Assembly (NCBI GenBank): GCA_963715625.1
Contig: OY970260.1
Coordinates: 1,736,001 to 1,800,000 of the forward strand
Source: VRUE01 sp963715625
GTDB taxonomy: Bacteria > Actinomycetota > Thermoleophilia > Solirubrobacterales > 70-9
Length of the DNA stretch: 64,000 bases
Direction of reading: 5' to 3'
A program made the translations under genes and the position numbers. Under the pieces are notes generated by a model. That model saw only the letters and a list, made by a program, of their open reading frames with translations, did no database searches and was not told where the DNA came from. Of this stretch, positions 15,670 to 23,972 are shown in pieces. The stretch's first letter is position 1. Every line of letters starts with the position of its first letter.

Positions 15670-17367
15670 ATGAGATGCAGGGTTGCTTTTCTCGCGGGGG
15701 TTGCGGCGCTCTGCGCGCTGGCTCAGGTCGGCGCGCCCGCGCATGCCGCCGAAGGGCTCGCGCTGACGATCTCGATGGACGGCACGGGCACGGGCGCGGT
15801 CGAGTGCGAGGTCGGCGAAGGGCCGGCCGAAGCCTGCGACGCCAGCTACCCCGAAGGCACCGAGCTCGCCCTGGTCCCGAGCCCGGGCCCGGGCTCCGAG
15901 TTCGTCGAGTTCTTCGGCGACTGCGGTCCGGCCGAGTGCGAACTGACGATGAACGAGGCCAAGTCGGTCACCGCCACCTTCGACCTGATCCAGGTTGCCG
16001 AATTCCCCTTGACGCTGAAATTCAAAGGCACCGGCTCGGGCACGGTCGAGTGCCAGGCGGACTCCGGTCCGTACGAAGCCTGCAAGGCCGCCTACCCCGA
16101 GGGCACCGAACTGACCCTGACGCCCATGCCCGACGAAGATTCCGAATTCCTCCATTTCTCCGGCGACTGCGAAGACGAAGCATGTGACCTGACGATGGAC
16201 GGGGCCCATACCGTCAACGTCTTCTTCACCCTCATCCCGGTGACCCCCGAATACGCCTTCACGCTGAAAATCAAAGGCGCCGGCTCGGGATCGGTCCTCT
16301 GCGAAGCGCAGGAAGGGCCCGAAGAATGCCAGCCCAAATATCCCGCTGAAACCGAACTCGCCCTGCTCCAGAAAGCCGCTCCCGGCTCCGAATTCGCCGG
16401 CTGGTCGGGCTCGTTCTGCTCCGGCACCGGCGCCTGCGAAGTCACGATGGAAGGGGCGCGCAGCGTCACCGCGACCTTCAGCCTGCCGCCGCCGCCGCCC
16501 CTCGATTACGTGCTCTCGGTCGAACGCCTCGGCAGCGGCTCCGGCACGGTGACCAGCGACCCGGCCGGGATCGATTGCGGGTCGGACTGCTCGGAGAGCT
16601 TCTTCGAAGGGACCAAAGTTACGCTCACGGCCGCGCCCGCGCCGGGCTCGGTCTTCGACCACTGGACCGGTGGGGGCTGCTCCGGCAGCGGCGCCTGCAA
16701 AGTCACGATGGAAGGGGCGCGCAGCGTCACCGCGACCTTCAGCCCGCCGCCGCCGCCCCTCGATTACGTGCTCTCGGTCGAACGCCTCGGCAGCGGCTCG
16801 GGCACGGTGACCAGCGACCCGGCCGGGATCGATTGCGGCTCGGACTGCTCGGAGGCCTTCCTCGAAGGGACCAAAGTCACCCTCACGGCGACGGCGGCGC
16901 CGGGCTCGTCGTTCGACCACTGGACCGGCGGGAGCTGCTCCGGCAGCGGCGCCTGCAAAGTCACGATGAGCACCGTCCGCACGGTCAAGGCGGTCTTCGT
17001 CGCGACCGACGGCGGCACGGTCAAATCGCCGAAGGCGGGTGCGGGCAGCGGCAGCGCGAAGGGCTCCCTGGCGCTCGCCACGGCACTCGCCAAGGTCAGG
17101 GCCGGCAAGGCCCTGCTGAGGATCGTCTGCGCCGGGGAAGGCGCCTGCCGGGGCAAGCTGAAGCTCCTCGCCAGGCTCGCCGCGCCGGGCAGTCGGGTGA
17201 CGATCGGCACGACCTCCTTCAGCCTCCCCGCCGGCGCCTCGAGAACGCTTCGGGTCGGCCTCAGCCGCAGGGCCCGGGAGATGCTGAGCCGCTCCGCCAG
17301 GGGCCTGCGGGCCAGCGTGACCGGGACCGGCGTCGAGGGCCGCCAGGTGCGCCTGAAGCGCGGCTGA
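15670..17367 (+). CDS. Secreted protein with five InlB-type beta repeats
   Basis: 565 residues. MRCRVAFLAGVAALCALAQV followed by GAPAHAAEG is a signal peptide with an AxA site. Five repeats of about 75-85 residues follow, each with G-x-G-x-G-x-V, a YPEGTELAL-like strand, GS-F-x-x-W/F-x-G-x-C, and a VTM...SVTATF end; repeats 4 and 5 are almost identical and separated by proline runs. This is the divergent InlB B-repeat/Flg_new type. Cysteine pairs in each repeat suggest disulfides. A different C-terminal beta domain (AKVRAGKALLRIVC to RQVRLKRG) ends it. It is probably cell-surface or extracellular; the ligand is unknown. Confidence 0.8.
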   Translation: MRCRVAFLAGVAALCALAQVGAPAHAAEGLALTISMDGTGTGAVECEVGEGPAEACDASYPEGTELALVPSPGPGSEFVEFFGDCGPAECELTMNEAKSVTATFDLIQVAEFPLTLKFKGTGSGTVECQADSGPYEACKAAYPEGTELTLTPMPDEDSEFLHFSGDCEDEACDLTMDGAHTVNVFFTLIPVTPEYAFTLKIKGAGSGSVLCEAQEGPEECQPKYPAETELALLQKAAPGSEFAGWSGSFCSGTGACEVTMEGARSVTATFSLPPPPPLDYVLSVERLGSGSGTVTSDPAGIDCGSDCSESFFEGTKVTLTAAPAPGSVFDHWTGGGCSGSGACKVTMEGARSVTATFSPPPPPLDYVLSVERLGSGSGTVTSDPAGIDCGSDCSEAFLEGTKVTLTATAAPGSSFDHWTGGSCSGSGACKVTMSTVRTVKAVFVATDGGTVKSPKAGAGSGSAKGSLALATALAKVRAGKALLRIVCAGEGACRGKLKLLARLAAPGSRVTIGTTSFSLPAGASRTLRVGLSRRAREMLSRSARGLRASVTGTGVEGRQVRLKRG

Positions 17368-17440
17368 GCAGGGGCTGTTCGCGGCTCTGCAACGCGCATG
17401 CCAGGGCCCCGTCCCTGGACGCAAGAACGAGCTCCTATCC

Positions 17441-17469
17441 TTGACACTACGGGGGGTTTCTGGTCTACT
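17441..17469 (+). promoter_or_regulatory. Promoter of the polysaccharide operon starting at 17603
   Basis: TTGACA (17441-17446), a 17-bp spacer, TCTACT (17464-17469). The predicted transcript starts near 17476 and has a leader of about 127 bases containing a structured motif. Confidence 0.65.
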
Positions 17470-17503
17470 GCTCGCGAGTCATTTCGCAGTTTGCGTGAGA
17501 TGG

Positions 17504-17580
17504 CTCACATGGGAAACAGGGGAGTTCACAGGGAAAACAGGCCTTGCGAAAGGCTGCCCTCGGGCGGCCGGCAGGGGGCT
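17504..17580 (+). ncRNA. Structured leader RNA motif, copy 1 (possible riboswitch)
   Basis: Shares an ordered set of blocks with 55712-55794: CTCAC, GGGGAG, CACAGGGAAAAC (17527-17538), a stem-loop, then GGCAGGGGGCT (17570-17580). The stem here is GGCTGCC (17552-17558) with GGCGGCC (17563-17569). In the other copy the same stem is AGCCGC/GCGGCT, so the sequence differs while pairing is kept. It lies between the promoter and the GTG start of the epimerase. CACAGGG-AAAAC recalls the c-di-GMP-I (GEMM) core, but the rest of that consensus is not evident. Confidence 0.5.
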
Positions 17581-17602
17581 TGACGGACATGGGAGATGCC
17601 TA

Positions 17603-18646
17603 GTGCGTTACCTGATCACAGGGGGAGCGGGGTTCGTCGGCTCTCACCTGACTGACCTCCTGGTTTCGCGGGGGGATGAGGTGCTCGTCCTCGACGACCT
17701 CAGCACGGGCAGCGCCGAGAACGTCGCCGACGCGGTCGCCACCGGCCGGGCGGACCTGGTCGAGGGATCGGTCTGCGACGCGGAGCTGGTCGACGAGTGC
17801 ATGGATTGGGCCGACGCCTGCTTCCACCTCGCCTCCGCGGTCGGGGTGGAGCTGATCGTGCAGCGCTCGGTCAACTCGCTGGCTCGCAGCGTGCGCGGGG
17901 TGCATGTCGTCACCGAGGGCGCCCACAGGCTCGGCCGGCGGCTGCTCTTCGCCTCGACATCCGAGATCTACGGCAAGAACGGCAGCTCCGCCCTGACCGA
18001 GCACTCCGACCGGGTCCTGGGCCCGCCCTCGACCGCGCGCTGGTCCTACTCGACCGCGAAGGCCTTCGGCGAGGCGATCGCGCTCGGCTACCACCGCGAG
18101 CGCGACGCCGACACGGTCGTCGCCCGCCTCTTCAACACCGTGGGGCCGCGGCAGACCGGCGCCTACGGGATGGTGCTGCCGCGCTTCGTCGGGCAGGCGC
18201 TCGCGGGGCGGGACCTGACCGTCTACGGCGACGGCAGCCAGTCGCGCTGCTTCTCTCACGTCTTCGACACGACCCGGGCGCTGATCATGCTGATGGACGA
18301 GGAGGGCGCTCGCGGCACCGCGTTCAACGTCGGGCGCTCGGACGAGATCACGATCCTCGAACTGGCCGAAACCGTGATCGAGCGGACCGGGTCCGGCTCG
18401 GGCATCCAGATGGTGCCCTACGAAGAGGCCTACGGCGAGGGCTTCGAGGAGCTCGGCCGCCGCTGCCCGGACACCACGGCGCTGGAGCAGATGACGGGCT
18501 GGCGCTCGACCCGCGGCGTCGAGGACGCGATCGACGACGTCGCCGCCTTCGAGCGGGAGCGGGCGGCCGCCGACGCCCTTCCCACCGCCGGCGGGGTCGT
18601 GGAATTCAACGAGGGCGCGGCAGCCGACCCCCTGGTCAACGCCTAG
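17603..18646 (+). CDS. NAD-dependent sugar epimerase/dehydratase (extended SDR)
   Basis: 347 residues from GTG 17603 (Shine-Dalgarno GGGAG nine bases upstream). The N-terminal Rossmann motif is ITGGAGFVGSHL, then DDLSTGS, STSEIYGKN, and the catalytic YSTAK in WSYSTAKAFGE. The closest pattern is UDP-glucuronate decarboxylase or UDP-glucose epimerase-like enzymes that make nucleotide sugars. An acidic C-terminal extension (AADALPTAGG to ADPLVNA) is unusual. It is the first gene of a three-gene operon with the priming transferase and a glycosyltransferase, so it probably supplies a UDP-sugar for extracellular polysaccharide. The exact substrate is not decidable from sequence. Confidence 0.85.
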   Translation: MRYLITGGAGFVGSHLTDLLVSRGDEVLVLDDLSTGSAENVADAVATGRADLVEGSVCDAELVDECMDWADACFHLASAVGVELIVQRSVNSLARSVRGVHVVTEGAHRLGRRLLFASTSEIYGKNGSSALTEHSDRVLGPPSTARWSYSTAKAFGEAIALGYHRERDADTVVARLFNTVGPRQTGAYGMVLPRFVGQALAGRDLTVYGDGSQSRCFSHVFDTTRALIMLMDEEGARGTAFNVGRSDEITILELAETVIERTGSGSGIQMVPYEEAYGEGFEELGRRCPDTTALEQMTGWRSTRGVEDAIDDVAAFERERAAADALPTAGGVVEFNEGAAADPLVNA

Positions 18647-18661
18647 GGGGTGGCCGGGACC

Positions 18662-19678
18662 ATGGGCCCCGAGCTCGCCTTCCTCACGGCCCTCGGCGCC
18701 ACCTTCCTGCTCACCCCGCTGGCGATTCGGGTCGCGGGGCGAACCGGCTTCTACGACCACCCGGTCGGCTACAAGGGCCACGAGAGCCCGACTCCCTACC
18801 TCGGCGGGGCCGCCGTGGTCGGGAGCCTGCTCCTCGCCAGCGCGCTCTTCGGCGCCGGCTCGGGCGTCTTCGCCCCGATCGCGATCGGGGCCGTCGTCCT
18901 GCTCGGGGTCGGGACGATCGACGACCGCTACGCGCTGGGGCCGCTGACCCGGCTCGCGATCGAGGTCGCGGCGGCGGGCGTGCTCTTCGCCGGCGGGATC
19001 GGCTGGGACCTCTTCGCCAGCGACGCGCTCAACCTGGGCCTGACCGTCGTCTTCGTCACCGGCGTCGTCAACGCCTTCAACCTGATGGACAACATGGACG
19101 GTGCCACCAGCACGGTCGCCGGTGTGTCGGGAGCGACGCTGGGTGTGCTCGCGGCCGCCCAGGGAAGCGCCGGGCTGGCGGCGATCGCGCTCGCCCTCTC
19201 GGGCGCCTGCCTCGGCTTCCTCCACTTCAACCTCGCCACGCCGTCGCGCATCTTCCTCGGCGACGGCGGCAGCATGCCGATCGGCTTCGTCGTCGCGGCG
19301 GCGATCATGGCGATGCCGGGGACGGGGGACCTCGGCTGGGCCTTCGTCGGGGTCGCGGTGGTGCTGGTCGGGCTGCCCGCCCTGGACACGGCCCTGGTCG
19401 TCGTCTCGCGGCTGCGGCGCGGCGCCGGGGTCTTCACCGGCGGTCGCGACCACCTCACCCACAGGCTGTGCGCGAAGCTGGGCTCCGCCCGCCGCGTGGC
19501 GCTGGTCCTGGCGGGCGCCCAGGGGGCCCTCACCGCCACCGGCGCGGTCCTCGCCGAGAGCGACAAATCGGTCGCGGCCCTCGCCTCCACCGCCCTGATC
19601 CTCGTCGGCATCGCCCTGGTGGCGCTGCTCGAGTCGCCCGAGTGGGCCCCCGCCGCCACGACCGAGTGGTCAACCTGA
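18662..19678 (+). CDS. Undecaprenyl-phosphate N-acetylhexosamine-1-phosphate transferase (WecA/TagO-like)
   Basis: 338 residues and about ten membrane segments. Hallmarks of the MraY/WecA superfamily are present: GTIDDRYALGP, VNAFNLMDNMDGA with the catalytic aspartates, RIFLGDGGSMPIGF and GRDHLTHRL. It transfers a sugar-1-phosphate from a UDP-sugar to the lipid carrier, the priming step of polysaccharide assembly in the membrane. ATG 18662 is chosen because AGGGGG (18645-18650) is well placed; GTG 18650 overlaps that site. It is four-gene-operon style, 15 bases after the epimerase. Confidence 0.9.
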   Translation: MGPELAFLTALGATFLLTPLAIRVAGRTGFYDHPVGYKGHESPTPYLGGAAVVGSLLLASALFGAGSGVFAPIAIGAVVLLGVGTIDDRYALGPLTRLAIEVAAAGVLFAGGIGWDLFASDALNLGLTVVFVTGVVNAFNLMDNMDGATSTVAGVSGATLGVLAAAQGSAGLAAIALALSGACLGFLHFNLATPSRIFLGDGGSMPIGFVVAAAIMAMPGTGDLGWAFVGVAVVLVGLPALDTALVVVSRLRRGAGVFTGGRDHLTHRLCAKLGSARRVALVLAGAQGALTATGAVLAESDKSVAALASTALILVGIALVALLESPEWAPAATTEWST

Positions 19679-19704
19679 CGCAGACCATCTAGCCTGCGTC
19701 GCGC

Positions 19705-20907
19705 GTGACTCCGCCAGCGGCCTATTTGGAAAACCGGGAGCGCCTGCGCGTCCTGCAGGTCATCGGCCGCCTCAACATGGGGGGCCCGGCCCACATCGCC
19801 GCCCTGCTCAGCGGCAGGCGATTCGACCCGGATCGCTACGAAACGCTGCTCATCCACGGCACCCTCGCCCCGGGCGAGGAGTCGCTCGCCGGGCTGGCCG
19901 AGAAGGAGGGCGCGACGATGGCCCGCCTCCCCGAGCTGCAGCAGCCGGTACAGCCGCTGCGCGACGCACAGGCACTGACGAAGCTGGCTCGCCTGGTGCG
20001 GGCCTTCAGGCCGCACATAGTCCACACCCACACGGCGAAGGCGGGCTTCCTCGGGCGCCAGGCGGCCCTCGCCGTGCGCCCCCGGCCGGTGATCGTCCAC
20101 ACCTACCACGGCCACGTCCTCGAGGGCTACTTCGGCGCCGCCAAGTCGCGGCTCTACCTCGAGATGGAGCGCGCGCTCGCCCGGGTCAGCGACTGCCTGA
20201 TCGGGGTCAGCCAGGCCACGGTCGACGATCTCGTCCGCCTCGGCGTCGCGCCGCGCTCGAAGTTCCGGGCCCTGCCCCTCGGGCTCGACCTCGGCAACCT
20301 GACCCTGGCCCTGCTCTCCCCGCCAATGCGGGCCGGGGCTCGGGAAGCGCTGGAGCTCGGCGACGAGGAGATCCTCCTCGTCTTCGTCGGCCGCATCGTC
20401 CCGATCAAGCGCCTCGGCCTGCTCCTGGAGGCCCTGGCGCAGGCGAGGGAGGCCGACCCGCGCCTGCATCTGGTGGTCGTCGGCGACGGCGAGGAACGCC
20501 CGCAGCTGGAGCGCCAGGCGGCCGAGTCGGGTATCGCAAGCTACGTGCACTTCCTCGGCTACCGCCGCGAGCTGTGCACGGTCTTCGCCGCCGCCGACCT
20601 GGCCGTCCTCTCCTCCGACAACGAGGGCACCCCCGTCTCCCTGATCGAAGCAGCAGCAGCCGGCCTGCCAGCCGTCGCGACCGACGTCGGCGGCGTGCGC
20701 GAGGTAGTCGGCGAGGACACCGGGATCCTGGTCCCCCCCGACGACGCCGAGGCCCTGGCGGGCGCGATCGTCGAGATGGCCGCCGACCCCGAGCGCCGCG
20801 AGCGCTGCGGCGAAGCAGCCCACCACCACGCAATCGAAAGCTACAGCTCCGCCCGTCTGCTCACCGACGTCAACAAGCTCTACCGCGAGCTGGTTACGGT
20901 CCGCTGA
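19705..20907 (+). CDS. Glycosyltransferase family 4-like
   Basis: 400 residues with a GT-B fold. The N-terminal RVLQVIGRLNMGGPAHIAAL is the usual acceptor-domain glycine motif, and IVHTHTAKAGFLGR and TYHGHVLEGYF follow. The C-terminal donor half has VFVGRIVPIKRL, VVVGDGEERPQL and the E-x7-E motif in SSDNEGTPVSLIEAAAAGLP. It probably adds the second sugar to the lipid-linked primer made by the upstream transferase. GTG start at 19705. The stop is followed directly by a 25-bp perfect hairpin. Confidence 0.88.
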   Translation: MTPPAAYLENRERLRVLQVIGRLNMGGPAHIAALLSGRRFDPDRYETLLIHGTLAPGEESLAGLAEKEGATMARLPELQQPVQPLRDAQALTKLARLVRAFRPHIVHTHTAKAGFLGRQAALAVRPRPVIVHTYHGHVLEGYFGAAKSRLYLEMERALARVSDCLIGVSQATVDDLVRLGVAPRSKFRALPLGLDLGNLTLALLSPPMRAGAREALELGDEEILLVFVGRIVPIKRLGLLLEALAQAREADPRLHLVVVGDGEERPQLERQAAESGIASYVHFLGYRRELCTVFAAADLAVLSSDNEGTPVSLIEAAAAGLPAVATDVGGVREVVGEDTGILVPPDDAEALAGAIVEMAADPERRERCGEAAHHHAIESYSSARLLTDVNKLYRELVTVR

Positions 20908-20973
20908 GGGTCATCGGGACCCCTTCCCCAGGAACTCCCGCGAAGCGGCCTGGGGAAGGGGTCCCGATGACCC
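20908..20973. terminator. Long hairpin, family 1 copy A (convergent genes)
   Basis: 25-bp perfectly complementary arms (20908-20932 and 20949-20973) enclose AACTCCCGCGAAGCGG. The loop can itself fold as CCGC-GAA-GCGG. It begins at the base after the stop codon of the glycosyltransferase and ends 16 bases before the stop of the convergent kinase gene, so it can terminate from both sides. The loop is identical to that at 25510-25525. Confidence 0.75.
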
Positions 20974-20988
20974 TCCATGGAATAGCCG

Positions 20989-22536
20989 TTACGAGTCGTC
21001 CGCGCTCGACCGTCGGGCAAGGCTGCGCAGGCGCCCGTTCTTCCCCGACTCGACCTTGTCGCGCTCGTTCTGGGCGCCGTAGTACCCGTAGTACCCGTAG
21101 TAGCCGTAGATCCCGCCGGAGTGGGCGCCGGTGACGACGCTGCCGAGCACGGTCCCGCCGGCCGAGGTGATGACCTGCTTGGCGCGCGATACGGCGTCCT
21201 TCGGAGTTCTGTTGATGCGGGCGACGATCACGGTTCCCCCCACCTGGTTGAAGAGCGGGATCGCGTCGCTGACGGCGAGCAGCCCGGGGGTGTCGATCAC
21301 CACCATGTCAACCTGCTCGGAGAGTTCGGCGAGCAGGGTCCGCATCCGCTGCGAGCCGAGCATCACGGCGGGGTTCGGCGGCGGGGCGGCCCCGGGAAGG
21401 ATGCGCAGGCGCCCCGCCCCGGCGTCGACGGTGACCAGCGTCTCCTCCAGCGTCCTCTCGCCGACCAGGACCGAGTCGAGCCCGAACTCGACGTCCTTGC
21501 CCAGCCTGGTCGCCACCTGCGGGCGGCGCAGGTCGCCGTCGACGAGGACGACGTCGCGTTCGTCGAGGGCGTAGGCGAGGGCGAGGTTGACGGCGACGGT
21601 CGTCTTGCCGTCCTGCTGGACCGGGCTGGCGACGACCAGGGTCGAGAGCGAGCGGTCGACGTTGAAGTAGGTGAGGCTGGCGCGCAGCGTCTGGAAGGAC
21701 TCGCGCACGTGCAGGCCGGGCGGGTGGCCGGGGAAGGCGTCGTCGGGGATCATCGCCAGCACCGGCGCGTCGAGCAGTTCCTCCATCTCGCCGGGTTCGC
21801 GGATGCGGCGGTCGAGGCGGTCGAGCAGCGGCGCCAGCGCGGCGGCGACCAGCAGCGCCAGGATCAGCGCGATCACCGTGTTGCGTTTCGGCCGCGGCGA
21901 GATCGGGGCCGCCGCGGGGGTCGCGACTTCGACGATCGAGGTCGTCCCGGACTGGGTCGCCCGCAGGCCGCGCAGTTCCTGCAGCTGGGCGGCGATCGCT
22001 TCCTTGGCGGCCTCGTCTGGGCTGGACTTCAGCTGTGCCATTAGCGTTGCGATCGTGCGGTCGATGTTGCGGATCGCGTTGAAGGTCCTCGCCTGGGAGA
22101 CGGCTCGGGCGAAGGCGTTGGCGATATCCGCCGCCATCGCCGCATCGGAGTCCTGGGCGGTGATCGTGAGGAAGTTGCTGTCGGTTTCGGCGGGGTTGGT
22201 CGGGGCGACGGAGATGTGCGTGAGGAGCCCCTTCGCGGCCGAGGGCGGCAGCCCCAGGATGCGGGCCGCCCGCCGGCCCACCACGGTCGTCCCGATCAGC
22301 GTCTGCACTTCGTCCGTGTCGGACTTGGAGCTGACGTTCGAGAACAGCGCCGAGGCGCCCGCCGTCGCCTGCACGTTGATCGTCGCCTGCGACTGGTAGG
22401 TCTTCGGCAGCAGCGAGGATCCCACGTAGACGGCGACCGGGATCGTGATCGCGATCGCGATCAGGAGCCACTTGCGGCGCCAGACCAGCCGGCCCCACTG
22501 ACGGATGTCGAGTCCCTCCTGCCTCGGCTCGGTCAC
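20989..22536 (-). CDS. Polysaccharide co-polymerase/tyrosine autokinase (Wzz + BY-kinase)
   Basis: 515 residues from GTG 22536. The N-terminal Wzz half has WRRKWLLIAIAITIPVAVYV (first membrane helix) and a second helix near VIALILALLVAAALAPLL. The cytoplasmic kinase has Walker A ASPVQQDGKTTVAVN, Walker A' VVLVDGDLRRPQ and Walker B MVVIDTPG. The C-terminus carries the tyrosine cluster IYGYYGYYGYYG, the autophosphorylation tail of BY-kinases. The family controls chain length and export of capsule/exopolysaccharide. Upstream in-frame ATG 22614 lies before the TATAAT at 22551-22546, so GTG 22536, nine bases after it, is preferred. It is divergent from 22622. Confidence 0.9.
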   Translation of the reverse strand: MTEPRQEGLDIRQWGRLVWRRKWLLIAIAITIPVAVYVGSSLLPKTYQSQATINVQATAGASALFSNVSSKSDTDEVQTLIGTTVVGRRAARILGLPPSAAKGLLTHISVAPTNPAETDSNFLTITAQDSDAAMAADIANAFARAVSQARTFNAIRNIDRTIATLMAQLKSSPDEAAKEAIAAQLQELRGLRATQSGTTSIVEVATPAAAPISPRPKRNTVIALILALLVAAALAPLLDRLDRRIREPGEMEELLDAPVLAMIPDDAFPGHPPGLHVRESFQTLRASLTYFNVDRSLSTLVVASPVQQDGKTTVAVNLALAYALDERDVVLVDGDLRRPQVATRLGKDVEFGLDSVLVGERTLEETLVTVDAGAGRLRILPGAAPPPNPAVMLGSQRMRTLLAELSEQVDMVVIDTPGLLAVSDAIPLFNQVGGTVIVARINRTPKDAVSRAKQVITSAGGTVLGSVVTGAHSGGIYGYYGYYGYYGAQNERDKVESGKNGRLRSLARRSSADDS

Positions 22537-22545
22537 GAACCCCAA

Positions 22546-22551
22546 ATTATA
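22546..22551 (-). promoter_or_regulatory. Near-leaderless promoter of the BY-kinase gene
   Basis: A perfect TATAAT on the reverse strand ends nine bases before the GTG at 22536, which leaves only two or three untranslated bases. No good -35 is visible. Confidence 0.55.
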
Positions 22552-22621
22552 GGCACCATAGACACCTGGGTCTTTTTTTTGGCGGCCTGGGCGCGCCCGC
22601 CCGGCTATCGTCACGTCCAGG

Positions 22622-23905
22622 ATGGCGCCAACCGCCGACGAGAGCCTTCACTCAGCGCTGGTGACGATGGCGATGCTCGCCCTGTGCGGCGGCGGCATCG
22701 CCCTCCTGGTGAGCCGGATGCACCGCTCGAGACCGGGCTTCGCCATCGGCCCGGCGGCGCTGGTCGCCTTCGGCCTGCGGGTGATCGCCGCCGGCCTGAT
22801 CTCGCTCACATCGGTGTCGCGGACCCTGCGCGGCGGCGACGAGCTGATCTTCCAGGACAAGGCCAGCCTGATCGTCGAAACCCCGCTCGGCTCCAGCGAG
22901 TGGACGAGCGCGCTGCTGAGCGAACTCCACGTCTACACGCTCGCCCTCCAGCGCTACATGTTCGACTCGCCTGAGATCGCGATGCGCGTGACCCAGGTCG
23001 GGATCGCCGTCGTCGGGCTGGTGCTGCTGGCGGCGGCGGTCTACGAGCTCGCCGGGCCGAGGGCGTCGGTGCTGGCGATGTGGCTGCTCGCCCTCGAGCC
23101 GGCCAGCCTCTTCTTCTCCAGCCTCCTGCACAAGGAGGCGAACATGCTGCTCGCGATCGGCCTCGTCGCCCTCGGCGGCTCCAAGGTCTGGAAGCGGGGG
23201 GAGGCGCGCTACCTGGTCATGGTCGTCGCCGGCTGCCTGATCGCCGTCGCCACCCGCCAGTACGCCGGCTGGTTCCTGATCGCGGCCGGCGCCGCCGTCC
23301 TCCTGCATGCCGGCCTGCGGGCCGAGCACCGCACGGCGATCCGCTCGCTCGCCCTCGTCGCCTCGGTGATCCTCTTCGCCGCGATCGCCGCCCCCACCGT
23401 GCTCAATGCCTCGACCGACGAGAACCTCGAACGCAACGTCCAGCGCCCCCAGGAACACAACGCGAACGACAGCTCCAACCTGAAGCTGGAACAGGTCAAC
23501 TTCTCGACCCGCGGCGCGATCGTCCAGAACCTGCCGAAGCGCTCGATCGACGTCCTGCTGCGCCCCTTCCCCTGGCAGCTCGGCAACATCAGCCAGGGGC
23601 TCGGCCTGCTCGGCACCGCGGCGGCCTACACCGCACTCTTCTTCCTCGCCCGGACCCTGTACCGGAGCCGCGGCAGCATCATGAGCCGCGCCGGCCCGCT
23701 CGTCTACCTCGGCATATTCCTGCTGATGGCCTACTCGCTCAGCTCGGGCAACGCCGGCACCGCCTTCCGCTACCGGGTGCAGATCGTCTCGGTCTTCATC
23801 TGCATCGTCGTCGCCCTCTGGCGGCCCGGCGAGCGCCGTGCCGCCGCCGAGCCGGCCGCCCCGGCCGAGCCCGCCCCGGCCCGCCTGGACCCGGCCCAGG
23901 CCTGA
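22622..23905 (+). CDS. Multispanning membrane protein, probable polysaccharide polymerase/EpsG-like
   Basis: 427 residues with about ten hydrophobic segments (TMAMLALCGGGIALLVSRM, VGIAVVGLVLLAAAVYELAG, AIRSLALVASVILFAAIAA and others). A hydrophilic loop near LLHKEAN and a larger extracytoplasmic loop (TDENLERNVQRPQEHN) lie between them. The C-terminus is a proline/alanine tail. Size and topology resemble Wzy/EpsG-type polymerases or GT-C proteins, but no diagnostic motif is visible, so the function is inferred from position next to the chain-length kinase. A hairpin at 23916-23970 follows. Confidence 0.55.
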   Translation: MAPTADESLHSALVTMAMLALCGGGIALLVSRMHRSRPGFAIGPAALVAFGLRVIAAGLISLTSVSRTLRGGDELIFQDKASLIVETPLGSSEWTSALLSELHVYTLALQRYMFDSPEIAMRVTQVGIAVVGLVLLAAAVYELAGPRASVLAMWLLALEPASLFFSSLLHKEANMLLAIGLVALGGSKVWKRGEARYLVMVVAGCLIAVATRQYAGWFLIAAGAAVLLHAGLRAEHRTAIRSLALVASVILFAAIAAPTVLNASTDENLERNVQRPQEHNANDSSNLKLEQVNFSTRGAIVQNLPKRSIDVLLRPFPWQLGNISQGLGLLGTAAAYTALFFLARTLYRSRGSIMSRAGPLVYLGIFLLMAYSLSSGNAGTAFRYRVQIVSVFICIVVALWRPGERRAAAEPAAPAEPAPARLDPAQA

Positions 23906-23915
23906 GCCGTCACCG

Positions 23916-23970
23916 CCCCTTCCGGTGCGCTTTATGCCAGCCATGGGCACATAAAGCGCACCGGAAGGGG
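23916..23970. terminator. Hairpin, family 2 copy a
   Basis: 21-bp perfect arms (CCCCTTCCGGTGCGCTTTATG at 23916-23936, complement at 23950-23970) with loop CCAGCCATGGGCA, then TTTT. It sits between the convergent membrane protein and sulfotransferase genes and is two bases from the latter's stop. Confidence 0.75.
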
Positions 23971-23972
23971 TT

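Noticed and set aside
17504..17580. Canonical c-di-GMP-I riboswitch
   Set aside because: CACAGGG-AAAAC fits part of the core, but the second conserved block and receptor helix are not evident, so no known class is claimed.
20908..20973. Integron attC site
   Set aside because: Long hairpin after a stop codon, but arms are perfect rather than imperfect and the R'/R'' GTTRRRY core is missing; no integrase nearby.
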